The position numbers and the translations under genes are program-made. 64,000 nucleotides of DNA from Phyllostachys edulis (taxonomy: Eukaryota > Streptophyta > Magnoliopsida > Poales > Poaceae): the NCBI GenBank assembly GCA_036346405.1, contig CM070553.1, forward strand, positions 73,844,976 through 73,908,975, read 5' to 3'. Positions 1 to 10,449 of this stretch are shown piece by piece (position 1 is the first letter of the stretch; every line of letters begins with the position of its first letter). Below the pieces are notes generated by a model. That model ran no database searches. It worked only from the letters and a program-made list of their open reading frames with translations, and was not told the origin of the DNA.

Positions 1-244
1 TGGGCTTCCTTTGATTTATCGTTTAGTTCCCTTCTTGATTTCATTGAGCTTTTTGCCTTCTGAGGCATTTAATTGTAAGCTTTGACCTTAAGGTATTTAC
101 TCTGATGTTTATTGTATTTGCCTATTTATTAGTTATCTTTGTTTATGGAATTGATATTTCACCGATGTTGTCCTTTGTGTGCACTAGCGTGATCTGAACT
201 AGTGCAAGATATACAGAGGGTCGAGTGTAATTTTGGGTCTGACA
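1..244 (+). repeat. 3' end of an LTR (F-like family), left edge of window
   Basis: The stretch ends in TTTTGGGTCTGACA at 244. Its last 100 bases (CACTAGCGTGATC, ACTAGTGCA, ACAGAGGGTC) match the reverse complement of the LTR terminus at 35653 in element F, which has the same order of motifs. The match shows the 3' end of a gypsy LTR on the plus strand. No primer binding site follows, so this is a broken or solo LTR. The rest lies outside the window. Confidence 0.6.
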
Positions 245-520
245 TCCCTCGAGTAGCGTGGAGCTTGGGAGGTCGAGGTCCAACGACCTCCTCGGGTGGG
301 ACCCCGGACCTCGGGTGGTCTATCGGACCTCTCGGGAGGTCTGGAGGTCCTCTGGGATGTCCTCTCGGGGCGTCTGGGAGGTCCTGCGGACTTCCCAAGA
401 GGTCTGAGGACCTCTCGGGGCGTCTGGGGTTCCTTTTGGACCTCCCGGAGGTCTGAGGACCTCCGGGTGTGCCACTGGTGGAGTCGTGGCAGTATCGGCG
501 GATGCCAAACAAACTAGAGA
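245..520. repeat. GGAGGTC/GACCTCC-rich repeat block
   Basis: A GC-rich block made of reiterated GAGGTC and GACCTC words in both orientations. It contains direct repeats such as GGACCTCTCGGGGCGTCTGG near 368-430. Reading frames are open on both strands because of the repeat, not because of coding: their products are low-complexity Gly/Pro/Arg/Ser. The same hexamer is the outer end of the palindromes in the long gypsy LTRs further right, so this is probably a remnant of a related array. It sits directly after an LTR terminus. Confidence 0.5.
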
Positions 521-1348
521 AGTCGTGTCATGTGGGGAAAGCTGTACAACCTCTGCAGAGTGTAAAACTATTCGAATAGCCGTGTCCACGGTTATGGACG
601 TGCTCGGGGATTTCACAAGGGAGATAGAGTTTCTTTAAAATGAGTCGGAGCGTGGATGGGAAGTTCACTTGATGGATATAATGTTTGTTTGGTGAACATG
701 TCATTCACTTGGTGGTTTGTGTCGATTGGTGAATTGGGGATTCGCTTATCTTTGGTTTGTTTGGGAAGTGAATGGGAAGTTCACTAGTCGTTTCAAAGAA
801 ATTGTTTAGTTATTTATTATTATTTTCAACTACGCATTTCAATCTATTTATTGTATTCATCGTAAATGCTTTACGCAAAAAGAACCATCTGACTAACCTT
901 GTCAAGCCATGCATGAATACTATTTGCATACATTTCCCTACGGTTTGCTGAGTACATTCAAAAGTACTCATGGCTTGTGCCCTCTGTTTAAATCAGCAGT
1001 TGAAGAATATCAAGCTGCCCAAGAGTTCTTCCAGAAGGAGGACTATGAAGGTTTTGCGGATTAGGATGTGTTCTCCACTCGATTGCCTGTGGGCATGTTG
1101 ATTGGCCATTTAAAAAGTTTTGTTCCGCTGCAAAAGTTTTATTTGTTTCTTTAGCCCTGCGTGGCAAGTTAAGTAAACATTGACCATAAGGTCCAGTTAT
1201 TATTATTATTTGTTACTTTGAGATCTTTTTAGTTAAATCGAATAAATGGATGGTATTTCATCACTATTTCCTGTGTGAGCTAGCTACTGATCTGGGACTA
1301 GTTCGGAAAACACAGAGGGTTTCTGAGATGTATTTTCGGGTCCCGACA
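521..1348 (+). repeat. 3' part of an F-like LTR
   Basis: Contains the module CTCTGCAGAG...CTATTCGAATAG...GTCCACGGTTATGGAC (551-600) that recurs in every gypsy LTR of the window, the GAGTACATTCAAAAGTACTC segment near 950, and the terminal CACAGAGGG...GGGTCCCGACA ending at 1348. Order and strand match the LTR of element F read in reverse. No PBS follows 1348. At 656-785 a 14-bp direct repeat (ATGGGAAGTTCACT) encloses about 116 bp that may be a small secondary insertion. Confidence 0.6.
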
Positions 1349-2009
1349 ATGGGTCAACATCACAATCGAATGATCGGTCTATGGATACATTTCGGGACAA
1401 GCTTGCTACTGGCATAGCTACTTCTTGGTGACTTCGTATGGTATGAAAGTGAGTTAGCAAAGATAATGTGATCTCTCATTTATTTTCTATCAAAGACATA
1501 TGTTAGTCTTTGTTATAGACTTTTGTTATGATATTCATCGAATTAGAACATTTGTTATGAACTTCATATGTTTGAGTTTATGGATTTTCTCTATGATATT
1601 CATTTATATTTATGCAAAATTAACTCAAGTGTGCACATGCGTTAGCTAATCACAACGAAAAATTTACAGAAAAGGGACTGGCCTCATCCACCAAATGATT
1701 GTGCAATGTTCAAGACGAATCATATGCATGGTCTTGGTATACATATTTATTTCTAGCTAAGAAAACAATGGACAACGTTAGTTCATTTATGGACAACACC
1801 AATCTAATAATTAAGGACCGATCACGTACGGGTCCAATTCACGTGTGGGCGGAAAAGATGGCACAACAGGGTACAACATGGCCAAAAATAATAATAAAAA
1901 AGCACAGCATGGCTGAAATCAACTTATTAAACATTTATAAGTTAAGCAATACAAAAAAAGATTACAAGTCACAAAACAAGGGTACTACAGTCTTTTTACG
2001 ATGATCCTT
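1349..2009. other. Unassigned AT-rich stretch
   Basis: No recognisable protein motif, LTR terminus or RNA gene. An open frame at 1699-2004 is rich in Lys, Asn and Ile and resembles no family I know, so I do not call it a gene. Probably eroded repeat DNA. Confidence 0.4.
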
Positions 2010-2150
2010 CTCATTTCTGAAGCTGGAGTCAATTTTCTAACCAAACACCTCCTCAGACTACTCCAACTTCTTATAGGAGTGGATCCAAGAGTGAAGCTGG
2101 AGTTAGAACTGCAAAAACTTGGAGCAGAGCTATACCAAACATGCCCTATA
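2010..2150. repeat. Possible end of a small DNA transposon or MITE
   Basis: The segment reads as a 'GGTATAGCTCTGCTCCAA' type sequence on the minus strand, with repeated AGCTGGAGT/ACTCCAAC words. This style is common at the ends of grass MITEs and hAT-like elements. I could not find the matching inverted terminus or a target duplication, so the call is weak. Confidence 0.25.
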
Positions 2151-3900
2151 TCACTTGCATACATGATTTGAATATAACGAATAAAAATCAGTAGCGAAAG
2201 ACATTAAATAAATAAGAACAGAAGGTCAAGAAATTTAAAGCAACCTTCCCAATGGTGCGCCACAAGCCGAGGGGCAACCGACTGGGATTAAAACCGATGT
2301 ACCAATCGTTATCGCCTCAAACTTGTTGTCATAACTATCGCGGTTTTGTATGACGTTCTTACCTGCAGCATAGACAAGCCCACTAAGTACACAAATGTAC
2401 TCGCAAGACTTACAAATAGCAAATTTAAGTAAATGTACTTGGTGTCAAAGGATGGCTAAAATAGTTCATTTTCAGCATAAAGCAAGGTTATTTGTCAAGT
2501 TAACTAGTATAGATTTAAATTGTCATTTGACAAACATTTAGAAATTTAATATAGTAGTAGGTACTTCAATTCATGATCAATATTTTTAAGGTTTTACCAT
2601 CATGAAATCATACCCAAAGTGGCTACCCCACCCGGGTAAATTAACATCAATACACGAACTTCCCGTTTGTGACAACCAATTATTACCGATCAAACCCTGA
2701 TCCTATTCCCAACATCTAACTGTACATAGTTTCTCACAAGTGATGTCCATGACCGGGGACACAGTTATTCGAATAGGTTTATGACTCTGCAGAGTTTGTA
2801 CAACTTTACCCACATGATATGAATATCTCTCAATGTCGGCCAATGCACTCTTTCGTAGGAGTGTAACTGACATATCATAACGAGGACTTTACAATGTCAT
2901 GTATTAACTAGCAAACCACCCGAAGCCAATTACCCCATGGCAGGCTATCATTCGCTTGAACCAGGTTGAACCTCGTTGTGTAAGTAAATCCTTGCACAAC
3001 TTCCTACAAACGCAAGTGACCCTTAAGGGCAAGTAAGACGAAATTTAACATGCCCCATTAGATTGACAATACAATAATAATAACAATTGCCAATCTAGTT
3101 GTGGTTTGATAGCAAACACACTACAAATTAATAAGCCAAGCCTTCGCCATTAACCCAGCATATGGTTGCACGTGTGACTTGATTCAATACCACACAGACC
3201 GGTCCTTAATCACTCAGATGGGGCTATATAATTCCATAACAACTCTCATCATAACCTACACTTGTCCAAGTTAAAACATAAAGAACCCAAAGTCCAACAT
3301 GTCCATAATAACCAGAAAAACCAGATTCAATTATCTGATTACAATCCTCAAGTTTTAACCAAAATTCAATTCATCTTGGCTGATGGATTAGCTCTATCAA
3401 CCATTTTTCGACTACATCTACTAGCATGTCTAAGCATCGTTCTAAAAATCATCAAACAACCCATATAACATATAACCTAAAACACCAATGGTAATCAGGT
3501 AATCAGCTTTCAACGGGAGGGAAATGCAGCAAAGAGGACATAACTAACACTACCCATTTGACATACAAATATTCGAATTTAAAGCAATGCATAGAATACT
3601 TAAAATCAACATAAATAGTTTCTGAAATTAATAGGAGCAATATGATCAAAGGAGGGGATTGCTTACCTTTTCTGGTACCACTCTTAAATACCCTTAGGTT
3701 GAACTCATGTATACGTCGGAATCGTCGAACACATAACAAAAGACGATATTGCAATAAACTCCAAATAAAGCCAAAAATATCAAAGTATTCAAAAATTACA
3801 TGAAATTCACAAAGTGGGTAGAGTAAGATTTTAGGTGAATTTAGGTAAAAAATTTTGTTCAATTGGAGATCCTGAAAATTATAGTCTTTTAAAAACCAAA
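2151..3900 (-). repeat. Old degenerate gypsy LTR, minus strand
   Basis: Three landmarks occur in the order expected for an LTR on the minus strand: AGTACACAAATGTACTCGCAAGACTTAC near 2375-2410, the TTATTCGAATAG/CTCTGCAGAG module at 2765-2795, and a GCTTACCTTTT...GAAT...CGTCGAACAC segment near 3660-3730 resembling 36985-37085 of element F. Neither end is clear. Short open frames at 3262-3468 and 3503-3862 have no coding signature. Confidence 0.45.
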
Positions 3901-4498
3901 TAGAAAGAAAATCCTGAAAATCAGGTTACTGTAGCTTCGGCTGAAATTTACTATTTTAGTGAAAATTTCTGAAATAGTGGTGGAGACAAAGATTACAAGG
4001 TCAGACAAAGGATACAATTTTATGAACAACACAATTTGATTCATCCCAATTGAAGTTCATATGAATTTCTTATGGATTTTCAACTGGGAGCAAGATCTTA
4101 AGACTTTATGCTAAGAATAGACTGATGACTTTTAATCTTTAATTGCTTAACCAGTTTTAACCAATCATCCCATTGACTTATTGCTACTAAAGATTTCATC
4201 ACCAAGGTAAGGTTACTGTCAATTTACATTCATATAACCAAACTCTTGTTTTCTAAAAAGTCTTACTCTTGTAGACTAAAAACTAATGGCTAGCCACTAA
4301 GAGGTTTACTTACTGATCTTATGCATTCAACAAGGTTTTAGCTTTCAATCCTGAGGCTTGTAAATTTTGAATGCTCCATTAACTAGTAAGCTTATTGACT
4401 GATTTTCAGATTAGTTTGCTCCTAGTTGAACTCTGAATACCTTTTTTGATCAATAGTCCAACAAAAAGATTCTACTGTTTGTTTTGGTTAAACCTACT
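3901..4498. other. Unassigned AT-rich flank of the copia LTR
   Basis: No gene or repeat terminus recognised. The last five bases, CTACT (4494-4498), directly precede the copia LTR and would be its target-site duplication; the partner copy would lie to the right of the window. Confidence 0.4.
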
Positions 4499-6281
4499 TG
4501 TTGGACCGAAACAGCGATTAGAGGGGGGGGGGGGGGGTGAATAGGAGCACTATCTCTTTTTCACTTTGATTGGATTCAATAAGATCTTGACTCCAAAAGC
4601 TATGAGAGCTATGAAGATCAATAGATAAGCTTAGCGGAAGACTAGAACTGAATCCAATTCAAACCCCCAAAAGAAACAGCCAAAATCACAAAAGGCACCA
4701 AAATCGGTAGTACCTCAGTGTAACCAGCGGTACTACCTTTGTGTGGTACTACCGTAGTGTACCGAGCGGTACTACCGCAGGCAAATGAAAGATACTACCG
4801 ACTATCCTGGAGATCAACACGAAAACGAAATCCAAAATTGGTATAACTTTTGATCCATAAGCCAAACTCCGTGAAACTTGAAACACACCTTCTCTAAGAT
4901 ATTAGGAACCTATTCCAATTAAGGATCGTGAAGATCCATGCCAAAGTTCCTATCTTTTTCAGTTTGAACGAAGGATGCTCCAAAACTGAGTCAAAAATGA
5001 AATATGATCTAAAGACTTGCTCGTGGGTGATTGATGATCAAGATGATCCTAGATGAGTTCCCACATGTCATAGCAAGTTAGATCAAGGCACCAAGCAAAA
5101 ACTCGTGGATCAAAGAAAGACTCAAAATCATCAAATAGAGAGAAGGAAAGCAAATAGACTCAGCTTGAGGAATGTTTCCTTGGATTGATTTTGATATGGT
5201 ATTGGTTTACAACCACTCCATCAATGAGGACAAAGACTCAATACATGAGCACGAAATCAAATCCAACTCTCTAAAACCCTAACCTCCAACTATCTTCTCC
5301 CTAAGCACAAAACCAAAACTACGATTTTCAATAATGAAAGGGTTGAAGGGGGTGCAACCACCTCCCTCCTCTATTTATAGTGGAGACTTAGACCATCTAG
5401 AAGCATTAACCCTAATGGGCTCCCGTTAAGGCCCACACACAAACGGGTCACACGCGCACGTATTTTAAAGCGTCGTTTTCATCTCTTCTTGACCTAATCC
5501 GCTTCATCATGTGCCGTATTATGTCGCGGGTTGGCAAAAGGTCACCAAGACGGTATTTTGTAAAATTACCAAAATACCCCTTCTCGATCTTTTTACAAAG
5601 ACCGAATCCCATCTTCGTGAAGCACTTCCATGCTTCGCCACGTGTAGGTTGATCCAACGGCTCTCATCATGTCGGCAAGTCTCTCTTATCCGGCTTCCAC
5701 CGAAACCACCATGGCACTTGCACCGACCCCCGCGCCTCTTGATCAAACCCGTCGCACCAAACTGTCCGTTCGGTCACCTTTGTCCCTTTTGCGCCATACT
5801 TGACTCCATTGACCTCACCCGGCATCCCCGATCATTCTGGACCTCAGCTCTCCAAGCTTAGTTCCGATCATCCTCGCCGTTGACTGTCATTGACCTACAA
5901 GCAACCTGCACAACAATAGACAAAGAAATCGATTCCGGGAACAAGTTCTTCACAACTTGACCCACGTTCGTCAAAACATGCACCATGTAACACATATGTC
6001 ACGAAACCCGTGAACTTGGCCTAACCCAACACTCATCGCCACATTAGGCTGATGAACAGTACAAGATCGGTCAAACCGCCATTGAATGGCTGGTTTGACC
6101 ACAACCGATTGACGCGTCCACAACACCGACCGACCTGGCCGGTTTGATTATACGCCTAACGCCGGTCGACCGCACTCAACTGTGACATTTGAACCCGGCA
6201 GCGTGTTTCGACAAACCGTTAACGACATTGCCAATTGTAACATCATCCTATGATCGTGCACATATTTCCATGATATCCACA
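4499..6281 (-). repeat. 3' LTR of Ty1/copia element H (SIRE/Maximus-like)
   Basis: A 1.78-kb LTR bounded by TGTTGGACC at 4499 and ATATCCACA at 6281, giving the canonical TG...CA ends. The minus-strand orientation follows from the polypurine tract at its right side and from the RT reading frame of the same element at 33070-33899. The terminal AGAGGGGG...TGAATAGG box is typical of SIRE/Maximus LTRs and here contains a run of 15 G (4523-4537). Near 4705-4805 it holds several inverted copies of GGTACTACCG and CGGTAGTACC. The 5' LTR lies outside the window. Confidence 0.8.
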
Positions 6282-6296
6282 ATCTCCCCCCTTGAT
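6282..6296 (-). other. Polypurine tract of copia element H
   Basis: On the minus strand this reads CAAGGGGGGAGAT and abuts the LTR terminus TGTGGATATC. That is the expected site and composition for plus-strand DNA priming. Confidence 0.7.
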
Positions 6297-6766
6297 GAAC
6301 ACATTGGCAGTTTCCCACAAATGCAAATTTTGAGGTTTGAAAAGTAAAAAACTCGACGTTTTCGCACAAAGGCACAACTTAGTCCAAAAGCAAGAGAAAG
6401 CAATGGAAATGATCAAGTTGGCTTCAGAATAGTAAAGACAAGTGAGATAAGGCAAAAGAAAGCAAGAAAGCTTTATTTTTCAGAAAAGAGTCAAAATCTC
6501 ACTTAAGGTCCATATGAAAGAATAATCGTTCGATATGACCTTTGATCATTGTGAGGATCAAGGATTGCAAATCAAGTTCAGAAGAGCAATAAGACCATAA
6601 GAATGCAAATAAGAAACTCCCCCTCACTATGATCCTCAGATTTCAGAAAATTTCAAATTCTCCAAATTTCTCCAAAAGGCTCCCCCTTTTTAACATTTTT
6701 ATATCTTCTCCCCTTTATACATCTTTGATATATCTTCTCCCCTTTGATTTGGATTGATTTGTCATA
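6297..6766 (-). mobile_element. Copia element H, 3' non-coding region (left part)
   Basis: Pyrimidine-rich runs (CTCCCCCTC, TATCTTCTCCCC repeated near 6700-6750) resemble the long 3' region that SIRE-type elements carry between pol and the 3' LTR. No coding motif. At about 6767 the sequence changes abruptly to the integrase of gypsy element B; the right-hand continuation of H resumes at 31572. Confidence 0.6.
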
Positions 6767-7530
6767 GCAGCGCCACGAATAAAAACTGGACTTGGCGCTC
6801 GGCCTCATTGATTGAGTCGGGCCAAAGAGAGGTCTCTCTCGGTCTGTGACCGATTCAACGGGTTCTACACTTTCTCCGTATAAGGCCTCAAAAGGTGCCA
6901 TGCCGAGGCGGCCTGAAAATGTTGTTATAAGAAAACTTCGGCGAATGGCAAGCATTTCTCCCAATGCTTCCCATAGGAAAGGACACAAGCACGAAGCATG
7001 TCCTCCAAAACACGGTTGACCCTCTCGGTGCGACCATCGGTTTGATGGTGAAATGCGTCTTTGAAAGCAAGGCGAGTGCCCATAGCCTCTTGCAAGCTAT
7101 GCCAAAAGCGAGGCGTGAAAAGGATCCACGATCCGACACAATCGTCTTGACACACCGTGCAAACTCACGATGCGGGCGATATAGAGTTCCGCCAAAAGAC
7201 CTACGAAGTTCGGTCTTGGCGGGAAGGAAATGTGCCACCTTAGTCAATCGATTGATGGCGACCCAAATGGCATCATTCTTCTTGAGGGGCGTGGGTAGAC
7301 CGGTGATGAAATCCATTCGATCGAATCCACTTCCACTCGAGGAATTGGCAAAAGGTCAAAGCGATCGGCGGGGGCGATGCTCGGCCTTGACATCGGCGAC
7401 ACACGTCGCTTTCGGCAACGAACCGCGATCTCCCTCTTCATTCGGGTCCACCAAAATCTCTGGCGGAGATCTTGATACATCTTTGTGGCCGGGATGAATG
7501 GATAAAAGCGAATCATGGGCCGCGGAGGAT
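6767..7530 (-). pseudogene. Element B integrase, truncated and frameshifted
   Basis: The minus strand encodes the zinc-binding region near 7440-7516 (KMYQDLRQRFWWTRMKREIA), the core start at 7210-7316 ([19 protein letters not shown], with the first catalytic Asp), a VSDRGS segment near 7135 (second Asp), and FSYNN..F plus MAPFEALYGESVEPVE near 6850-6940. Several single-base shifts move these between frames. The catalytic Glu segment (TERVNRVLEDML) is readable near 6990-7030. The C-terminal domain and chromodomain are absent because B is cut at 6767. Integrase would join the cDNA to host DNA; this copy cannot make it. Confidence 0.75.
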
Positions 7531-8890
7531 CAAATTCCGCAACTCCATGTCCTTTGGAACCACAAGGCGTTGCCGAACCTCACAACACCATGCTCATCCT
7601 CGAGAAAAGCACTTGGTTGTTCGGCCTTGACATTTGCCTTAATGTGGCTCACTCCCAAATCCGATTGCTGGCGGACTTGATCCGATCCACCAAGGTTGGT
7701 TGCACAACCATGGCGTGAGAGATCCATACTCAACTATCTCCAAGTTGAGGCATTTGGAATGCCTCGAGAAGAGAGGCGAATGCTCCTTGAGCACTAAGGC
7801 ATTACAATGCGCTTTGCGACTAAAGCGCATCGGCAGCGACATTAGCCTTGCGGGATGGTAGTGAATACCCATATCATAATCCTTGATCAACTCCAACCAT
7901 CTCCTTTGCACGAGGTTGGTCGGGTTGGGTGAACAAGTACTTGAGGCTTTGTGATCCGAATACACTTCTAGCGACACGATTAGGTAATGTCGCCAAATCT
8001 TAAGTGCATGAATCACGTGACCAACTCCAAATCATGAGTAGGGTAGTTGAGTTCATGAGGTCTCAATTGCCTTGATGCATAGGCCACTACCTTGCCTTCT
8101 TGCATAAGGACACAACCGAGGCCTCGACGAGAAGCATCGCAAAAGATATCGAAGCTGCGATGGATATCGGGAAGAACAAGAACGGGAGGCGGTGGTCAAA
8201 GCGCTTCTTGAGTATATGGAAACTTGCCATGCAAGCATCGAGACCACAAGAACTTCTTGTCCTTCTTGAGCAACTCGTCATTGGCCAGCGATCTTGGAGA
8301 AGTTCTCGATAAGCGGCGATAATATCCCGCTAAACCAAGAAAACTCCGTGCCGGTGGACAAAGTGGGCGGACTCCATGAAAGAACATCGGTGACCTTGCT
8401 AGGATCAATACTCGCCTCATTTGAAAGAATATGGCCTAAGAAAGCCACTTCCTTCAACCGAGCGCACACTTGTTGAACTTCGCGTCTGTTTGGTGCTCAC
8501 GTAAGCTTGCCTAACACAAGCTTCGGATGCTCGGCATGTTCCTCATCGTTCTTGGAATAGATAAGAATATCATCGATGAAGACCACGACAAACTTATCCA
8601 AATACTCCATGAATACCGAATTCATGAGGTTCATGAACAAAGCGGGAGCATTGGTTAAGCGAGCGACATGACAAATTGTACTCGTACAAGCCGTAGCGAG
8701 TAGAGAACGCCGTCTTTGGAATATCCTCGGGCGAATCCGAACTCGATGATATCCCACTCGAGATCAATCTTGGAAAACTCGAGCTCGGTTAATTGATCGA
8801 AGAGATCGTCGATCTTGAGGGCAATGGATACTTGTTCTTACCGTCACTTCATTAAGTGGGCGGTAATCAACGCACATCGTAAAATCACGA
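7531..8890 (-). pseudogene. Element B reverse transcriptase-RNase H, frameshifted
   Basis: Minus-strand landmarks from 5' to 3': [19 protein letters not shown] then [18 protein letters not shown] near 8540-8650 (the RT catalytic FIDD), the thumb segment [10 protein letters not shown] and [15 protein letters not shown] near 8300-8460, then YSDHKASS and [18 protein letters not shown] near 7860-7970 from RNase H. The RNase H start ([15 protein letters not shown] type) is scrambled by indels near 8130-8190. The chain spans at least four frames. RT and RNase H copy the element RNA into DNA in the particle; here only a relic remains. Confidence 0.75.
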
Positions 8891-9520
8891 ATCCTTCTTC
8901 TTTCACGAAGATTTTTGGACAACCCCAAGGAGATGAGCTAGGCGGATGAAACCCTTCTCTTGCAGCTCACTTAACCGCATACGCAACTCTACCAATTAGT
9001 TCGGTGGCATCCGATAAGGCCTCTTTGAGATAGGGGCGATGCAGGAGCCAACTCAATGACAAACTCGAGGTCTCGAGCGGGTGGCATCCTGGAAGATCAG
9101 CGGGAAAGACATCAACAAAGTCACAAACTGTTGGGACTTCGCTAATATCTAGAGCGGGCTTCGCTTCAAGCGAAGAGATGAGGATCTAGCGACTTGTAAA
9201 AGCGAACACTTGCTTTCATGGGAGGACTAGATAGAGATGAGCCTCTGGCGCAATCGATTTGTCCCATGTCTTTGAGACAACCAATCCATACCAAGAATCA
9301 CATCTAGACTCATTGAATGGAGAAGGATAAGGTTAAGCTAAGAACCCTCGCCTTCGATCTCGATAGGACATCCTACACTCAACCTCGGCCCTCAACTCCG
9401 AGGCAGGAGAGCGAATGAGTAAGCGGGACCGACAATGGAGAGAAAAGAAGCCCTCCAACAATGACAAAAGACTCGAAACAAATGAATGAGATGCTCTGAA
9501 TCAAACAAAAGCGATGGCGG
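8891..9520 (-). pseudogene. Element B aspartic protease and RT N-terminus, frameshifted
   Basis: The minus strand shows the protease C-terminal motif LDVILGMDWL near 9280-9325, and upstream the active-site region near 9493-9513, one base short of keeping the D-S-G-A-S-H codons in frame. The same one-base loss is present in D (48183-48200) and E (61245-61262). The N-terminal RT linker follows towards 8891. Protease would cut the Gag-Pol polyprotein. Confidence 0.65.
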
Positions 9521-9884
9521 GATGAGAGTTAACGAAAGTGTACCTAGCACGGCGTCGGGTGCCTCTGAGCCTCCTCTGTGGTGATGGCGTTGACGCGACC
9601 ACTACCCACGCCTTTGGGTAGCCGGGCGATCTTCGGTCTGAGATGCACCACCTCGGCCCGCGTCCTCCATTAGGACGAGGGGTGCTCTGTCTTCTTAGGG
9701 CATTGGTTCGCATAATGCCCTTACGGTTGCATGAGAAGCATGTGACCCGGTGCTGCCGGGTTGCGGGGGCGCTCTGCTGACTCGCGGTGCGTGGATCGAG
9801 ACCACGACTGCGAAGGGGCGAGCGAGGCGGAGTGACCTCGAAGGCGCCAAGAGTGAGAGTGGTACCCCAGATCGCCCAAGAGGG
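9521..9884 (-). pseudogene. Element B gag, C-terminal part with CCHC zinc knuckle
   Basis: The minus strand at about 9700-9760 encodes the single nucleocapsid knuckle (C-F-S-C-N-R-K-G followed by H-Y-A-N-Q-C-P in the next frame), broken by loss of one base in the GGG run before His. Sequence upstream (9760-9884) is the Arg/Ser/Pro-rich linker. The frame ends at element A, whose LTR begins at 9885; the N-terminal part continues at 24740. Confidence 0.7.
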
Positions 9885-10449
9885 TGTAACATCCCAAATG
9901 TATAATTAGGGTTTGTTCAAGTATAATTATATGTGTAGAAATTAAAACTTTTTCTCACATCTTGAAAACCCCTAATCACTCATGTAATTCTTGTCCAAGA
10001 GTTGTGTAATTCAAAAACACAAAGCTCTTGTTGACCAAAAGTCAAACTCATTCTCCGTTTATCTTAAATCTTGTGCCAAACATTTGGAAATATTTTCCTT
10101 GGTCCTAAAACTAATGTGGGACCCCTCTGAAAAATATCACGAGTTGTAAAACTTGTTTGATAAATTTTGGAGGTAAAACAAATCCTTAAACAACCTTCAT
10201 GAATTTCCTGAGAAAAATGCATTGCATAATAACCTCTGGAAATTTTATGTGAGGTTAATCTCATTGTCAGCAAGCTCTAGTTAAAATTTCATGAATTTTG
10301 GAGTTCATTTGCTATCTCAAATAATTCTGCTAAGTTTCATTTGTTAAAAACTAAACTTAAAAGCCTACCTTGTTCCTTGGGCTAGCCACTTTCCCAAAGT
10401 GGTCATTAACCTTTTCCCCCGCCCGTCAGACCTCCTTCTCCACTTTGTT

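Noticed and set aside
159..512. Open frames on both strands, Pro/Arg/Gly-rich
   Set aside because: They arise from the GACCTC/GAGGTC repeat block; low complexity and no domain.
1699..2004. 101-codon frame in the left flank
   Set aside because: No recognisable motif and a composition of AT-rich non-coding DNA; not called a gene.
4523..4537. Run of 15 G as a possible G-quadruplex
   Set aside because: It is the usual G-rich box of this copia LTR type; length of a homopolymer is also unreliable in sequence data.
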